From Faucicola sp902506225 (GTDB taxonomy: Bacteria > Pseudomonadota > Gammaproteobacteria > Pseudomonadales > Moraxellaceae), in contig LR733345.1 of the NCBI GenBank assembly GCA_902506225.1, positions 1,612,001 through 1,676,000 of the forward strand: a stretch of 64,000 nt of DNA, in the 5' to 3' direction. Positions 41,115-50,182 of this stretch are shown here, piece after piece. Position 1 is the first letter of the stretch. Every line of letters begins with the position of its first letter. A program made the position numbers and the translations under genes. Below the pieces are notes generated by a model. That model was given only the letters and a program-made list of their open reading frames with translations. It was not told the DNA's origin and made no database searches.

Positions 41115-42884
41115 TTAGAAACCTAATGTTTTGCCATCAGGATTTCTTGGGTCAGAATAGCCATAAAACCCAGAATCATCAGCTTGAATAATTTGAATAC
41201 GTCCCATTGGTGCTTTAGTAACAACTTTATGACCTTTGTCTTGCAACAATTTTATCGTATCAGGACTAATGCCTTCTTCAACCCTAAGCTCATCGGGTAA
41301 CCATTGGTGATGAACGCGTGGTGTAATTATCGCTTCTGCTGGATTCATTTCATGGTCAATGGTATTAACCACACTTTGCAATACAGTCGTGATGATACGA
41401 GCCCCACCTGGACTACCTGTAACCAGCCAAGGTTTATTATTCTTCATGACAATCGTTGGTGTCATTGAAGAAAGTGGACGTTTTTTTGCTTCAATCGCAT
41501 TGGCAGCGCCACCCACTAGACCAAACGCATTTGGCACACCGGGTTTCACTGAGAAGTCATCCATTTCATTATTGAGTAAAATCCCTGTGCCTGCTGCAAC
41601 AATGCCACTACCAAAGTTAAGATTTAATGTATAGGTGACAGCAACGGCATTGCCCGCTTTATCCATGACGGAAAAATGCGTAGTCTGGTCACTTTCATAA
41701 GGTTGTGGTTTACCAGGTTTAATGGTTGATGAAAGTCTTGCTTTATTATCATCAATCGTTTTGACCCGTTCATTAGCATATGCTTTCGATGTTAAACCTG
41801 TGACAGGGATTTTGACAAAATCCGGGTCGCCCAAATATTCTGAGCGATCAGCATAGGCTAATTTCATACTCTCTGCCATGTGGTGAATATTTTTGGCACT
41901 ATTTGCCCCATCTTCTTTGATAGGGTAATGCTCAAGCATATTTAATATCTCAATCAAGTGTACACCACCCGAACTTGGGGGTGGCATGGTAACAACTTTA
42001 TAGCCTCGATAATCACCAATAATTGGCTGACGCTCAACAACTTTATAGGCTTTTAAATCTTCAAGTGTCATTGTGCCACCCTGTGATTGCATTTCTTTAG
42101 CAATTTTTGTGGCGATTTCACCTTGATAAAATGCTTTTGCCCCTTGTTTGGCAATCAAACGCAATGATTTCGCCAAGTCTTTTTGTACCAACAAATCACC
42201 AGATTTCAGCGGTTCACCGTTTTTGAAAAAAATCGCTTTGCTAGCTGACCATTTACCCAGTGTTAATTTTTCTTCCTTTAACGTCTGTGCCAATACATCA
42301 CTGACAATAAACCCTTTGTCTGCAAGCTTAATTGCAGGCTCAAGCACTTTAGATAATGGCATTGTACCCCATTTTTTTAGCGCATATTCCATCCCAGCTA
42401 CTGTACCAGGGACACCTGAAGCGTCATGCGTGAACAATGATTTTCCATCAATAACATTCCCTTGATTATCAAGGTACATATCACGGCTGGCTTTGGCTGG
42501 CGCAATTTCGCGAAAATCAATCGCAACATCTTTGCCAGTTTTATCATCATGCAACACCATAAAACCACCACCACCAATGTTGCCTGCATTTGGCAAGACG
42601 ACTGCTAAGGCAAATCCAACCGCGACCGCCGCATCGATAGCATTCCCGCCTTGTTTTAATATATCCAAACCGACTTGCGTTGCTAACCCTTGCTCGGAAG
42701 CCACCATACCATTTTTCCCATACACGGGATGAAAGATATCATTATTGCTATCGTAGCGATTTGCCGCTGACTGGCTAGCATTGGTGGCGGGTTTTGGTAA
42801 TAGTTTGCTTTGGGCAATGGGTGATATCACCAGCATTAAAGCCAATGACAGATTGGTTAAAATCAGTTTAGGTTTTAGTCGCAT
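41115..42884 (-). CDS. ggt: Gamma-glutamyltranspeptidase
   Basis: This 589-aa periplasmic N-terminal-nucleophile enzyme degrades glutathione. The signal peptide is residues 1-26 (ILTNLSLALMLVISPIAQSK). The autocleavage/nucleophile site is DQTTHFSV, with Thr401 as the likely new N-terminus of the small subunit. LNNEMDDFSVKPG and SSMTPTIV follow, as in E. coli Ggt. It may supply cysteine from glutathione and so fits beside the sulfur-assimilation genes. It is monocistronic, with a 215-bp gap to cysG in which no gene is seen. Confidence 0.94.
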   Translation of the reverse strand: MRLKPKLILTNLSLALMLVISPIAQSKLLPKPATNASQSAANRYDSNNDIFHPVYGKNGMVASEQGLATQVGLDILKQGGNAIDAAVAVGFALAVVLPNAGNIGGGGFMVLHDDKTGKDVAIDFREIAPAKASRDMYLDNQGNVIDGKSLFTHDASGVPGTVAGMEYALKKWGTMPLSKVLEPAIKLADKGFIVSDVLAQTLKEEKLTLGKWSASKAIFFKNGEPLKSGDLLVQKDLAKSLRLIAKQGAKAFYQGEIATKIAKEMQSQGGTMTLEDLKAYKVVERQPIIGDYRGYKVVTMPPPSSGGVHLIEILNMLEHYPIKEDGANSAKNIHHMAESMKLAYADRSEYLGDPDFVKIPVTGLTSKAYANERVKTIDDNKARLSSTIKPGKPQPYESDQTTHFSVMDKAGNAVAVTYTLNLNFGSGIVAAGTGILLNNEMDDFSVKPGVPNAFGLVGGAANAIEAKKRPLSSMTPTIVMKNNKPWLVTGSPGGARIITTVLQSVVNTIDHEMNPAEAIITPRVHHQWLPDELRVEEGISPDTIKLLQDKGHKVVTKAPMGRIQIIQADDSGFYGYSDPRNPDGKTLGF

Positions 42885-43099
42885 GTCCCTATCCTTCTAA
42901 ATTACTGGTTGATGTTGTAGCAGATACACATAATATTTATTGCTACAATATATAGAATCCTTTCACAAAAAACGTCATATTAAATTGTGACAAAAATATT
43001 TTTGTTATCTGACCAATTCGTTAATTTTTATTTAAGTTATAAGTATTTACCACAATCTGCAAGCTTTTTTAACTGCCATACCCCATCACTTAAAGATTG

Positions 43100-44515
43100 C
43101 TATCGTTTATTAAGTCTGTGATGTAGCTTAACCACATTGCCCATAATCAAAATTGCTGGAGCGGGCAAGTTTGCCTCACGTTGTTTTGCCACGATGGTCT
43201 CAAGCGTGCCTGTCAATACTTGCTGATGTGGCAAGCTGGCATTGGACACAATCGCAATCGGTGTACTGGGATTTTTTCCTGCGTTAATCAAACCACTCGT
43301 CAGTTTATCCAGCTGCTTTAACCCCATATAAAAAACCACGGTTTGGTTATCATCAAGCCAGCTAGCAAAGTCTTCATTGATGGTATCCGTCTTAAGAGAG
43401 GCGGTGACGAACTTGACAGAGTGCGCATACGCACGGTGAGTCAATGGAATACCGGCACAGCTTGCCGCCGCAGTGGCTGCGGTAATACCAGGCACAACTT
43501 CAAACTCAATCCCAGTTGCTACCAACGCTTCGGCTTCTTCGCCGCCCCGCCCAAATACATACGGGTCGCCGCCTTTGAGGCGTAACACGCGCTGTCCTTG
43601 CTGCGCCTGTTCCACGAGTAGCTCATTGATTTTTTCTTGCCCCACGGCATGATCACTGGCTTTTTTGCCGACGTAGATTTTGGTGGCATCACGCCTGCAT
43701 AAATCGAGAATCTGCGCTGAAACCAAATTATCATAAAATACCACATCCGCTTGTTGCATCAATCGTAGCGCTTTAAAGGTGAGCAAATCAGGGTCGCCCG
43801 CCCCTGCGCCCACAATATACACTTTGCCAAGCTGTGCTTTATTCGTAGGTTGGTTGTTGGCGTGCTGTTGTAGCAAAATTTCAAGTTGGCTTTCAGCTTT
43901 GCTTAGGCTATTTGAATTACCCTCAAATACCGATTCCGCCACTTGTCCTTCAAACGCTTGCTCCCAAAACTTGCGTCTAGCTGTCACATTGGGCAATGCA
44001 GCTTTTACTTTATCGCGAAATTTACCTGCCAACCCTGCCAATTCGCCATATTGGGGTGGCACGACTGTTTCGATTTTGGCTCGCAACAGTCTTGCCAGCA
44101 CAGGGGCTTTGCCTGCACTTGATACCGCAATGGTAATCGGATTACGATCGACGATGGCAGGAAAGATAAAGGTACATAGCGGTGGATTATCAACGACATT
44201 GACTGGGATAAAACGGGCTTCACAGTCATGAAAAATCTGCGCATTCACCGTTTCATCATCGGTACAAGCAATGACGATGGTTTGTTTATCCAAATATTTT
44301 TGCTGATAAACATCGTTAATCAATTGATGACGAGAATCACTAAATTGCGCAGTGAGTCTTGGCTCATAGCTGGGTGCAACAAAAGTGATAGTTGCCCCAG
44401 CCTTATCGAGCAAATCTGCTTTACGCAGTGCCACTTCCCCACCGCCAACCACGAGTACGGGGCGATTTTCTAACTTAAAAAATAGCGGTAAGGTATTCAT
44501 AGACATTCTCAACAT
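43100..44515 (-). CDS. cysG: Siroheme synthase (CysG, bifunctional)
   Basis: This 471-aa enzyme makes siroheme for sulfite reductase. The N-terminal NAD-dependent dehydrogenase/ferrochelatase part starts PVLVVGGGEVALRKADLLDK. The C-terminal uroporphyrinogen-III methyltransferase starts near residue 228 (KVYIVGAGAGDPDLLTFKAL) and includes VLRLKGGDPYVFGRGGEEAE. The linker between them (about 197-226) is polar and holds NSNSLSKAESQ, encoded by the same 18-bp repeat found in recB. Start codons at 44515, 44506 and 44500 are all possible. It follows cysH by 88 nt. Confidence 0.93.
   Translation of the reverse strand: MLRMSMNTLPLFFKLENRPVLVVGGGEVALRKADLLDKAGATITFVAPSYEPRLTAQFSDSRHQLINDVYQQKYLDKQTIVIACTDDETVNAQIFHDCEARFIPVNVVDNPPLCTFIFPAIVDRNPITIAVSSAGKAPVLARLLRAKIETVVPPQYGELAGLAGKFRDKVKAALPNVTARRKFWEQAFEGQVAESVFEGNSNSLSKAESQLEILLQQHANNQPTNKAQLGKVYIVGAGAGDPDLLTFKALRLMQQADVVFYDNLVSAQILDLCRRDATKIYVGKKASDHAVGQEKINELLVEQAQQGQRVLRLKGGDPYVFGRGGEEAEALVATGIEFEVVPGITAATAAASCAGIPLTHRAYAHSVKFVTASLKTDTINEDFASWLDDNQTVVFYMGLKQLDKLTSGLINAGKNPSTPIAIVSNASLPHQQVLTGTLETIVAKQREANLPAPAILIMGNVVKLHHRLNKR
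43901..43918. repeat. Dispersed 18-bp repeat, copy in cysG
   Basis: GCTTAGGCTATTTGAATT is identical to the recB copy. It reads N-S-N-S-L-S at residues 200-205 of CysG. Confidence 0.75.
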
Positions 44516-44520
44516 TAGAT

Positions 44521-44575
44521 AGTGACAAGAACAATAGTGACAAGAACAATTAAGCTGAACCGAAGTTCAGCTTAA
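44521..44575. repeat. 15-bp tandem repeat and UUCG-loop hairpin between cysH and cysG
   Basis: AGTGACAAGAACAAT occurs twice head to tail (44521-44550). Next to it TTAAGCTGAAC and GTTCAGCTTAA form a perfect 11-bp stem (44550-44575). As minus-strand RNA its loop is UUCG closed by C-G, the very stable tetraloop. No T-tract follows, so it looks more like an mRNA end-stabiliser or weak terminator after cysH. Confidence 0.65.
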
Positions 44576-44603
44576 CATTATCATACATACTGCCCATCAA
44601 AAA

Positions 44604-45239
44604 TTATAATTGTGTGTGTAGACCACATTCACGGTTTTCTTCAACTTTGGTTGGGTCAAAGTAATCATGTTCATTTGGCAAATCGTGCGCTTTTAAGTAA
44701 GCTTCTAAGTCATCTTCTGACCAATGGAACAATGGCGCTACTTTTAACACGCCGTCTTTGCTTTCTGACAACACGTCAAGCGATTGACGAAATTCTGTTT
44801 GGTCTTTACGAATCGCATTAATCCACACATCAGGGGCAATTTCTTTCAACGCACGTCCAAATGGCTCAAGTTTGACTTGCTCAGTGAATTTTGCGTGCGC
44901 TGGGTTATTCACACTAGGTACACCGTTGAACTCGACATCACGCCAAGCTGCGGTTTGTTGTGGCAAGTAGGTAATCACGTTTAAGTTTAGACGTTTAATC
45001 AAATCTTGCGCATGGCGATAAGTGGCTTCAGTGTTATAGCCAGAATCCACGAACAATACTTTGATATCAGGACGTTGTTTGGTAACCATCTCTAATAATA
45101 CCACTTCGTAAGGGCGAAAGTTGGTCGTGATGATAGGATTACTACCTTGTGCCAGTGCCCAAGCAATGATTTCCTCTGGAGTTTTGCCATTCAATTCTGC
45201 GTTGGCTTTGTCTAGGTCGATATTTAATTTATTGCTCAT
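44604..45239 (-). CDS. cysH: Short CysH-family phosphoadenylylsulfate reductase
   Basis: This 211-aa reductase makes sulfite from activated sulfate. The fold is recognisable from KVLFVDSGYNTEATYRHAQD, WINAIRKDQTEFRQSLDVLS and the C-terminal ECGLH catalytic cysteine. Compared with E. coli CysH (244 aa), the segment before ECGLH is deleted and the usual SSSFG phosphate loop is TTNFRPYE. It has a single cysteine, so the CC/CxxC iron-sulfur ligands of APS reductases are absent, which predicts PAPS as substrate. However, the nearby activating enzyme is a sat-type sulfurylase giving APS, and no APS kinase is visible here. Confidence 0.85.
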   Translation of the reverse strand: MSNKLNIDLDKANAELNGKTPEEIIAWALAQGSNPIITTNFRPYEVVLLEMVTKQRPDIKVLFVDSGYNTEATYRHAQDLIKRLNLNVITYLPQQTAAWRDVEFNGVPSVNNPAHAKFTEQVKLEPFGRALKEIAPDVWINAIRKDQTEFRQSLDVLSESKDGVLKVAPLFHWSEDDLEAYLKAHDLPNEHDYFDPTKVEENRECGLHTQL

Positions 45240-45411
45240 TGGATTTCCTAATGTTTTATGCTGAAAAATTGGGATACGCTATGCTAATCAATTATGCGAT
45301 GTTTAAAAAATGATTTTTAATGATATTATTATGAAAATTTAGAATTAACAAATTGACTTGAAATGCAGAAACAAGAAGTTAGAAACGACACCGTAGCAAC
45401 TGGCTAACATT

Positions 45412-45436
45412 AAAAAGGCGAACCCTTAAATTCGCT
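45412..45436 (-). terminator. Probable terminator after DUF934
   Basis: GCGAA and TTCGC (5 bp, 8-nt loop), followed on the minus strand by CTTTTT. It is a weak stem in the right place; the rest of the 45240-45458 gap holds only the cysH leader. Confidence 0.5.
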
Positions 45437-45458
45437 CAATCTTAGCATCATTCAACAA

Positions 45459-46034
45459 TTAATTGGCAAAAATCGGTAATTGCGTCACACTGCGCCCTGT
45501 ATAACGGTGTTTGATATCGACAAAATAATCAAACCAACCAGGGTTAAAATCACTATCATCAATATCAAACTCACTAAACCCTACTTCGGTAAGTAGCTGC
45601 AAGGTATCTGGCAAGATATCACCACTAGCGCGCAACACTATAGCGGGGTTATAACTGGGGTGTAGTTGGATTTTTTGCGCCAAACTATAACCGCGTCCAT
45701 CACGAAAACCATGAAAATCAATCACAATCACTGACAGTAGCGGCATCACTTTGACAAAGTCCTGGTGCAAAAACTGATAATCACTGGCACCTGATAGAAT
45801 AATACCCAGTTTTTTATCGCCCAACCGATTGGATAATGCTACCAAATCATCCGCTTCTAACTGTGGTTTTGGCGGATTTTTCTCGCTAAATTCGACAGGG
45901 CGATAGTCTACCAAAATTTCAGTGATATCTGAGGCATACTGGGATGGGTCGATATGCTCGATTTTTTGCTCATGAATACTCACGCTCACTGACTTTACAT
46001 TATCAATCACTTGGCTTTGGTTAATGAGTGCCAT
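45459..46034 (-). CDS. DUF934 protein, sulfite-reductase partner
   Basis: This 191-aa soluble protein has the DUF934 pattern: LVDYRPVEFS, then DLVALSNRLGDKKLGIILSG, then VIVIDFHGFRDGRGYSLAQK and a final GWFDYFVDIKHRYTGRSV. DUF934 is nearly always encoded directly after the nitrite/sulfite reductase hemoprotein, as here (3-nt gap), and probably assists it, perhaps in electron supply or assembly. The mechanism is unknown. No cofactor motif is seen. Confidence 0.88.
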   Translation of the reverse strand: MALINQSQVIDNVKSVSVSIHEQKIEHIDPSQYASDITEILVDYRPVEFSEKNPPKPQLEADDLVALSNRLGDKKLGIILSGASDYQFLHQDFVKVMPLLSVIVIDFHGFRDGRGYSLAQKIQLHPSYNPAIVLRASGDILPDTLQLLTEVGFSEFDIDDSDFNPGWFDYFVDIKHRYTGRSVTQLPIFAN

Positions 46035-46037
46035 GGC

Positions 46038-47747
46038 TTATCCCTCCACCGGCTGTTCTGATTTGTCACGATATACATACTCTTTAAATGGCTCAATGCC
46101 GATACGATCAACCACTTCGGCAAATGTTTCACTACCAAAGTCGGTATCTGCCGCTTGGCGATATTTAAGATAGACTTGCAGGATATCATCCACCGTCGCC
46201 GCCACCGCATCGACAGGCACCGATTTGCCCAAAATATCGCCTAATTTGGCGTTTTGACCCGATCTACCACCCAGCGAGATTTGGTACCAATGCTCGCCTT
46301 TTTTATCCACACCCAAAATACCGATATCGGCGACGTGGTGATGCGCACAGGCATTCATACAGCCTGACATGTTTAGGCGAATTTCACCAATATCATGGAC
46401 AAAGTCTGCGTCTTGGAAATATTGGTTGACTTGGTTAACGATATTTAAGGTGCTGGCATTGGCCAATGAGCAATAGTCAAAGCCTGGGCATGAGATAATA
46501 TCCGTCAATAAGCCAATATTTGGGCGGGCAAGGTCGTATTGTTTGAGCACCTGATAGACGTCATATACATCTTCAAGTTTGACGTCCGTGAGCACCAAGT
46601 TTTGATGATGGGTGCCGCGCACTTCACCAAAGCTGTATTTATCCGCCAAATCAGCCACCACGCGCATTTGGGTAGCGGTGATATCGCCGGTATCTTGCAT
46701 AAAGTGTTTGAGTGAGATAATCACCACCTGATAGCCTTTGACTTTATGCTCGCGAGTATTTTGGTTAAACCAACGCACAAACTCGCTATCTTCAAACTGG
46801 GCAGACAGTTTGTCTTGGCTAGCTTGTAATTGTTGTTGGCTGAATGTTTGATACGCTGGCGGTGGAAAGTAGGTTTTGGCGTGTTCAATTTGTTCAGCTG
46901 TCAGTGTTAACGCACCGTCTTTATTGTATTTTTCCCAATCTTCTTCCACGATTCGTGAAAACGCTTCGGCGCCCATACTTTCAACCAAAATCTTGATACG
47001 CGCTTTGTATTTGTTGTCACGGCGACCGTATTGGTTGTAGATACGTAAGATGGCATCTAAATAAGAGAGTAAATGGCGTTCCGGTAAAAACGGACGAATC
47101 ACTTTACCAATCACAGGGGTGCGACCTAGACCACCGCCCACAATCACTTCAAAGCCGATGTCACCTGCGTCATTTTTGACCACATGCAGGCCAATATCAT
47201 GCAGCTGGGTCGCGGCACGGTCTTCCCGAGTACCGATGACCGCAATTTTAAATTTACGCGGTAAATAGGTAAATTCTGGGTGAAATGTTGACCATTGGCG
47301 AATGATTTCACAATATGGGCGCGGATCGGCGATTTCATCAGCCGTCACACCGGCAAACTGGTCGGTGGTGGTATTGCGGATACAGTTGCCCGAGGTTTGA
47401 ATCGCATGCATTTGTACCGATGCCAATTCTGCCAAAATATCGGGCACTTCTTCTAATTTTGGCCAGTTAAATTGCATATTGGTACGGGTAGTGATATGAC
47501 CATAGCCACGGTCGTATTTTTCGCTGATGTCAGCAAGTTTACGCAGTTGATACGTCGCAAGCAGACCATAAGGAATCGCCACGCGAAGCATCGGCGCATG
47601 ACGCTGAATATATAGACCATTCATCAGGCGTAATGGCAAGTACGCTTCTTCACTGAGCTCGCCAGCCAAATAACGTCGGGTTTGGTCGCGAAACTGCTCG
47701 ACCCGATCGTCTACCAATTGTTGGTCAATTGCGTTGTATTTATACAT
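46038..47747 (-). CDS. cysI: Sulfite reductase hemoprotein (CysI)
   Basis: This 569-aa siroheme/4Fe-4S enzyme reduces sulfite to sulfide. Cluster cysteines are in CPGFDYC (C-x5-C) near 419-425 and SGCMNAC (C-x3-C) near 460, matching the CysI/NirA pattern. TGNCIRNTTTDQFAG, TTRTNMQFNW and GGGLGRTPVIGKVIRPFLP are also typical. No cysJ flavoprotein is in the window, so electrons may come from ferredoxin or an unlinked reductase. DUF934 follows. The upstream 265-bp gap is shared with sat. Confidence 0.92.
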   Translation of the reverse strand: MYKYNAIDQQLVDDRVEQFRDQTRRYLAGELSEEAYLPLRLMNGLYIQRHAPMLRVAIPYGLLATYQLRKLADISEKYDRGYGHITTRTNMQFNWPKLEEVPDILAELASVQMHAIQTSGNCIRNTTTDQFAGVTADEIADPRPYCEIIRQWSTFHPEFTYLPRKFKIAVIGTREDRAATQLHDIGLHVVKNDAGDIGFEVIVGGGLGRTPVIGKVIRPFLPERHLLSYLDAILRIYNQYGRRDNKYKARIKILVESMGAEAFSRIVEEDWEKYNKDGALTLTAEQIEHAKTYFPPPAYQTFSQQQLQASQDKLSAQFEDSEFVRWFNQNTREHKVKGYQVVIISLKHFMQDTGDITATQMRVVADLADKYSFGEVRGTHHQNLVLTDVKLEDVYDVYQVLKQYDLARPNIGLLTDIISCPGFDYCSLANASTLNIVNQVNQYFQDADFVHDIGEIRLNMSGCMNACAHHHVADIGILGVDKKGEHWYQISLGGRSGQNAKLGDILGKSVPVDAVAATVDDILQVYLKYRQAADTDFGSETFAEVVDRIGIEPFKEYVYRDKSEQPVEG

Positions 47748-47913
47748 GCGGATTCCTATGTCACTAATACAAATTCTAATTACAAATTAAATTTAAATTT
47801 TAGCTGTTGCAGCCATTTCAACTGGGTGAAATTTTAACCTGCCTATCATAAATGCCCAAGGGGTTTTTAGTAAATTCCATTTTTACATAAATATATCGAG
47901 TTACTGCATTTAT

Positions 47914-47940
47914 TATTGCGAAGCGCAATATTCTATTATA
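47914..47940 (+). promoter_or_regulatory. Palindrome and -10 box in the cysI / sat divergent gap
   Basis: TATTGCG-AAG-CGCAATA (47914-47930) lies just before TATTAT (47935-47940), a candidate -10 for sat. It is a plausible regulator site for sulfur control. The rest of the 47748-48012 gap contains no gene. Confidence 0.4.
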
Positions 47941-48012
47941 CGCTACCTTAATCTTTTTGAACCGTCTGTTTTTTTGACAGGTTAATTTTGACCCGCTAAT
48001 ATAGGAAATCCG

Positions 48013-49269
48013 ATGAGCCAAAGCGCCACTTCAACTCTCCATTCTCTAAGCCAACTGGTGCCACCACACGGTAGTGACACATTAAAAGAAAAATTACTTA
48101 AAGGCGATGCGTTAACCGCTGCCCAGCAAAAAGCCAAAAATCTGCCAAAAATCCAAATCAGCTCCCGTGAAGCCGGTGATTTGATTATGCTCGGTATTGG
48201 CGGCTTTACCCCGCTAGATGGTTTTATGAACCAAACAGACTGGCAAAGCGTATGTGACAATATGCATTTAACCACTGGCGACAATGCGGGCGTGTTTTGG
48301 CCCATTCCTATTACCCTATCGACCGATGCTGCCACTGCCGATACGCTAAACCTAGGCGATGACATTGCGCTGGAATACCAAGGCGAAATCATGGGGATTT
48401 TGACCTTAAGCGAAAAATACCGCATTGATAAAGCGCATGAATGCCAAACCGTCTTTGGCACCACAGAGATTGAGCATCCCGGCGTTGCCATGGTAATGGC
48501 ACAAGGTGATGTCAACCTAGCGGGCGATGTGGTGGTATTAAGCGAAGGCGAATTCCCGAGCAAATATGGTGATATCTACCTCACCCCGGCACAAACCCGT
48601 GACATCTTTACTAAAAATGGCTGGAAAACCGTCGCTGCCTTCCAAACCCGTAACCCGATGCACCGCTCACATGAATACCTTGCCAAAATCGCCATTGAAA
48701 TCTGTGATGGCGTACTCATTCATTCATTGCTTGGTGCATTAAAACCTGGGGATATTCCTGCAGATGTACGCCAAGAAGCCATTGGTACCTTAATCGACCA
48801 TTACTTCCGTAAAGACACCGTCATCCAAGCAGGCTATCCACTAGATATGCGCTACGCCGGTCCGCGTGAAGCATTATTACATGCCTTATTCCGTCAAAAC
48901 TACGGCTGTAGCCATTTGATTGTCGGGCGTGACCATGCAGGCGTGGGTGATTACTATGGCGCGTTTGATGCGCAGCATATTTTTGATACGCTCAAACCGA
49001 ATGATTTAATCACCCAACCGTTAAAAATTGACTGGACATTCTGGTGTGACGCTTGTGACTCGATGGCATCGACCAAAACTTGCCCACACGATGCCAGCCA
49101 TCATGTCAAAGTCTCAGGTACCAAATTGCGTAAAGCCTTATCTGAAGGGGAAGACGTGCCTGATAACTTTAGCCGTCCAGAAGTGTTAGCGGTACTTCGT
49201 AAGTACTATGAAGGCTTAGAAGATCATCAAAAACATAAAGTTGAGCTAACCGGTCACTCTGCAAAATAA
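48013..49269 (+). CDS. sat: Sulfate adenylyltransferase, Sat type
   Basis: This 418-aa homomeric ATP sulfurylase makes APS from sulfate and ATP. The nucleotide-site motifs are FQTRNPMHRSHEYLAK (QxRNPxHRxHE) near 210 and LIVGRDHAGVGDYYG near 313. A short zinc-finger-like CDACDSMASTKTC near 348 fits bacterial Sat proteins. This type replaces the CysD/CysN heterodimer of enterobacteria. AGGAAA precedes the start. It is divergent from cysI, so import, activation and reduction genes are all clustered here. Confidence 0.95.
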   Translation: MSQSATSTLHSLSQLVPPHGSDTLKEKLLKGDALTAAQQKAKNLPKIQISSREAGDLIMLGIGGFTPLDGFMNQTDWQSVCDNMHLTTGDNAGVFWPIPITLSTDAATADTLNLGDDIALEYQGEIMGILTLSEKYRIDKAHECQTVFGTTEIEHPGVAMVMAQGDVNLAGDVVVLSEGEFPSKYGDIYLTPAQTRDIFTKNGWKTVAAFQTRNPMHRSHEYLAKIAIEICDGVLIHSLLGALKPGDIPADVRQEAIGTLIDHYFRKDTVIQAGYPLDMRYAGPREALLHALFRQNYGCSHLIVGRDHAGVGDYYGAFDAQHIFDTLKPNDLITQPLKIDWTFWCDACDSMASTKTCPHDASHHVKVSGTKLRKALSEGEDVPDNFSRPEVLAVLRKYYEGLEDHQKHKVELTGHSAK

Positions 49270-49300
49270 TTATTGCGCAGTTTACCGCTTATCAATCGAT

Positions 49301-49330
49301 AAAAAGGGTATGTGATAATACCCTTTTTTT
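49301..49330. terminator. Terminator 1 between sat and cysA
   Basis: AAAAAGGGTAT and ATACCCTTTTT (11-bp arms) followed by T. It is placed for sat. Confidence 0.88.
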
Positions 49331-49357
49331 TATTCAACCTTTAGCAAAAAAATTAGC

Positions 49358-49386
49358 AAAAAAAGAAGCACACGGCTTCTTTTTTT
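49358..49386. terminator. Terminator 2 between sat and cysA
   Basis: AAAAAAAGAAGC and GCTTCTTTTTTT (12-bp arms, loop ACACG) are read well in both directions. It is placed for cysA. Confidence 0.88.
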
Positions 49387-49400
49387 ATTGCTTAACTAAG

Positions 49401-50141
49401 CTAAATCACATATTCGACGTGCGAATCTTGCAGAAAATTGGCAACAAAATGATTCGAGGGGTGATTAACTAGCGTTTCATAATCCCCAATTTGCACGATT
49501 TGACCTTGGTTCATCACCACAATTTCGTCGGATAATTCTGCCGCTTCTTCTTGGTCATGGGTCACTAAAATACTGGTGACACCGAGCTCATGATGAATTG
49601 AGCGCAGCCAGGCGCGTAATTCTTTACGCACCTTGGCATCGAGTGCACCAAATGGCTCATCGAGTAACAACAGCTTTGGCTCTACCGCTAACGCACGCGC
49701 CAATGCGATACGCTGACGCTGACCGCCTGAGAGTTGATGCGGGTATTTTTTTGCGGTTTGGGATAGTTGCACCAGCTCCAGCAGATAATTGACCTTTTTG
49801 GTGATTTCCGCGTTGCTTAAGCGTTTGTTTTTTGGCATGACGGTCAAGCCAAACGCCACGTTATCAAACACGGTCATATGGCGAAATAACGCGTAATGCT
49901 GAAACATAAAGCCGATATGACGCTGCTGCACAGGCACATCGGTCACATCTTCACCATCAAAAAAAATACGCCCCGTATCGGCAAGCTCAAGCCCTGCGAT
50001 GATGCGCAGTAAGGTAGTCTTACCACAGCCTGAAGGTCCCAAGAGTGAGGTTAATTTGCCCGTCGGTACGGTTAAATTGATTGGTTGTAGTGCAGTAAAG
50101 CGACCAAACTGTTTGGTGATATCACGGATTTCGATACTCAT
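49401..50141 (-). CDS. cysA: Sulfate ABC transporter ATPase (CysA), short form
   Basis: This 246-aa ATPase of the sulfate/thiosulfate importer has Walker A LLGPSGCGKTTLL near 33-45, Q-loop GFMFQHYALFRHM, signature LSGGQRQRIALARALAVEPK and Walker B LLLLDEPFGALDA. The H-loop is VTHDQEEAAEL. It ends soon after the nucleotide-binding domain, so the C-terminal TOBE-like regulatory domain of E. coli CysA (365 aa) is missing. The frame shows no sign of a frameshift, so this is likely a natural short form. It is the last gene of the cysT-cysW-cysA operon. Confidence 0.93.
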   Translation of the reverse strand: MSIEIRDITKQFGRFTALQPINLTVPTGKLTSLLGPSGCGKTTLLRIIAGLELADTGRIFFDGEDVTDVPVQQRHIGFMFQHYALFRHMTVFDNVAFGLTVMPKNKRLSNAEITKKVNYLLELVQLSQTAKKYPHQLSGGQRQRIALARALAVEPKLLLLDEPFGALDAKVRKELRAWLRSIHHELGVTSILVTHDQEEAAELSDEIVVMNQGQIVQIGDYETLVNHPSNHFVANFLQDSHVEYVI

Positions 50142-50182
50142 GGTATTCTCTTAACTTTTTTACTTTTTAAATTGTATCAATG

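Noticed and set aside
44604..45239. CysH as a frame-shifted or truncated pseudogene
   Set aside because: The frame is intact, the ECGLH end is present at the C-terminus, and the shortening is internal, which fits a short subfamily better than decay.
49401..50141. CysA truncated by mutation
   Set aside because: The nucleotide-binding domain is complete and the stop is followed by an ordinary terminator; no remnant of a C-terminal domain is seen downstream.
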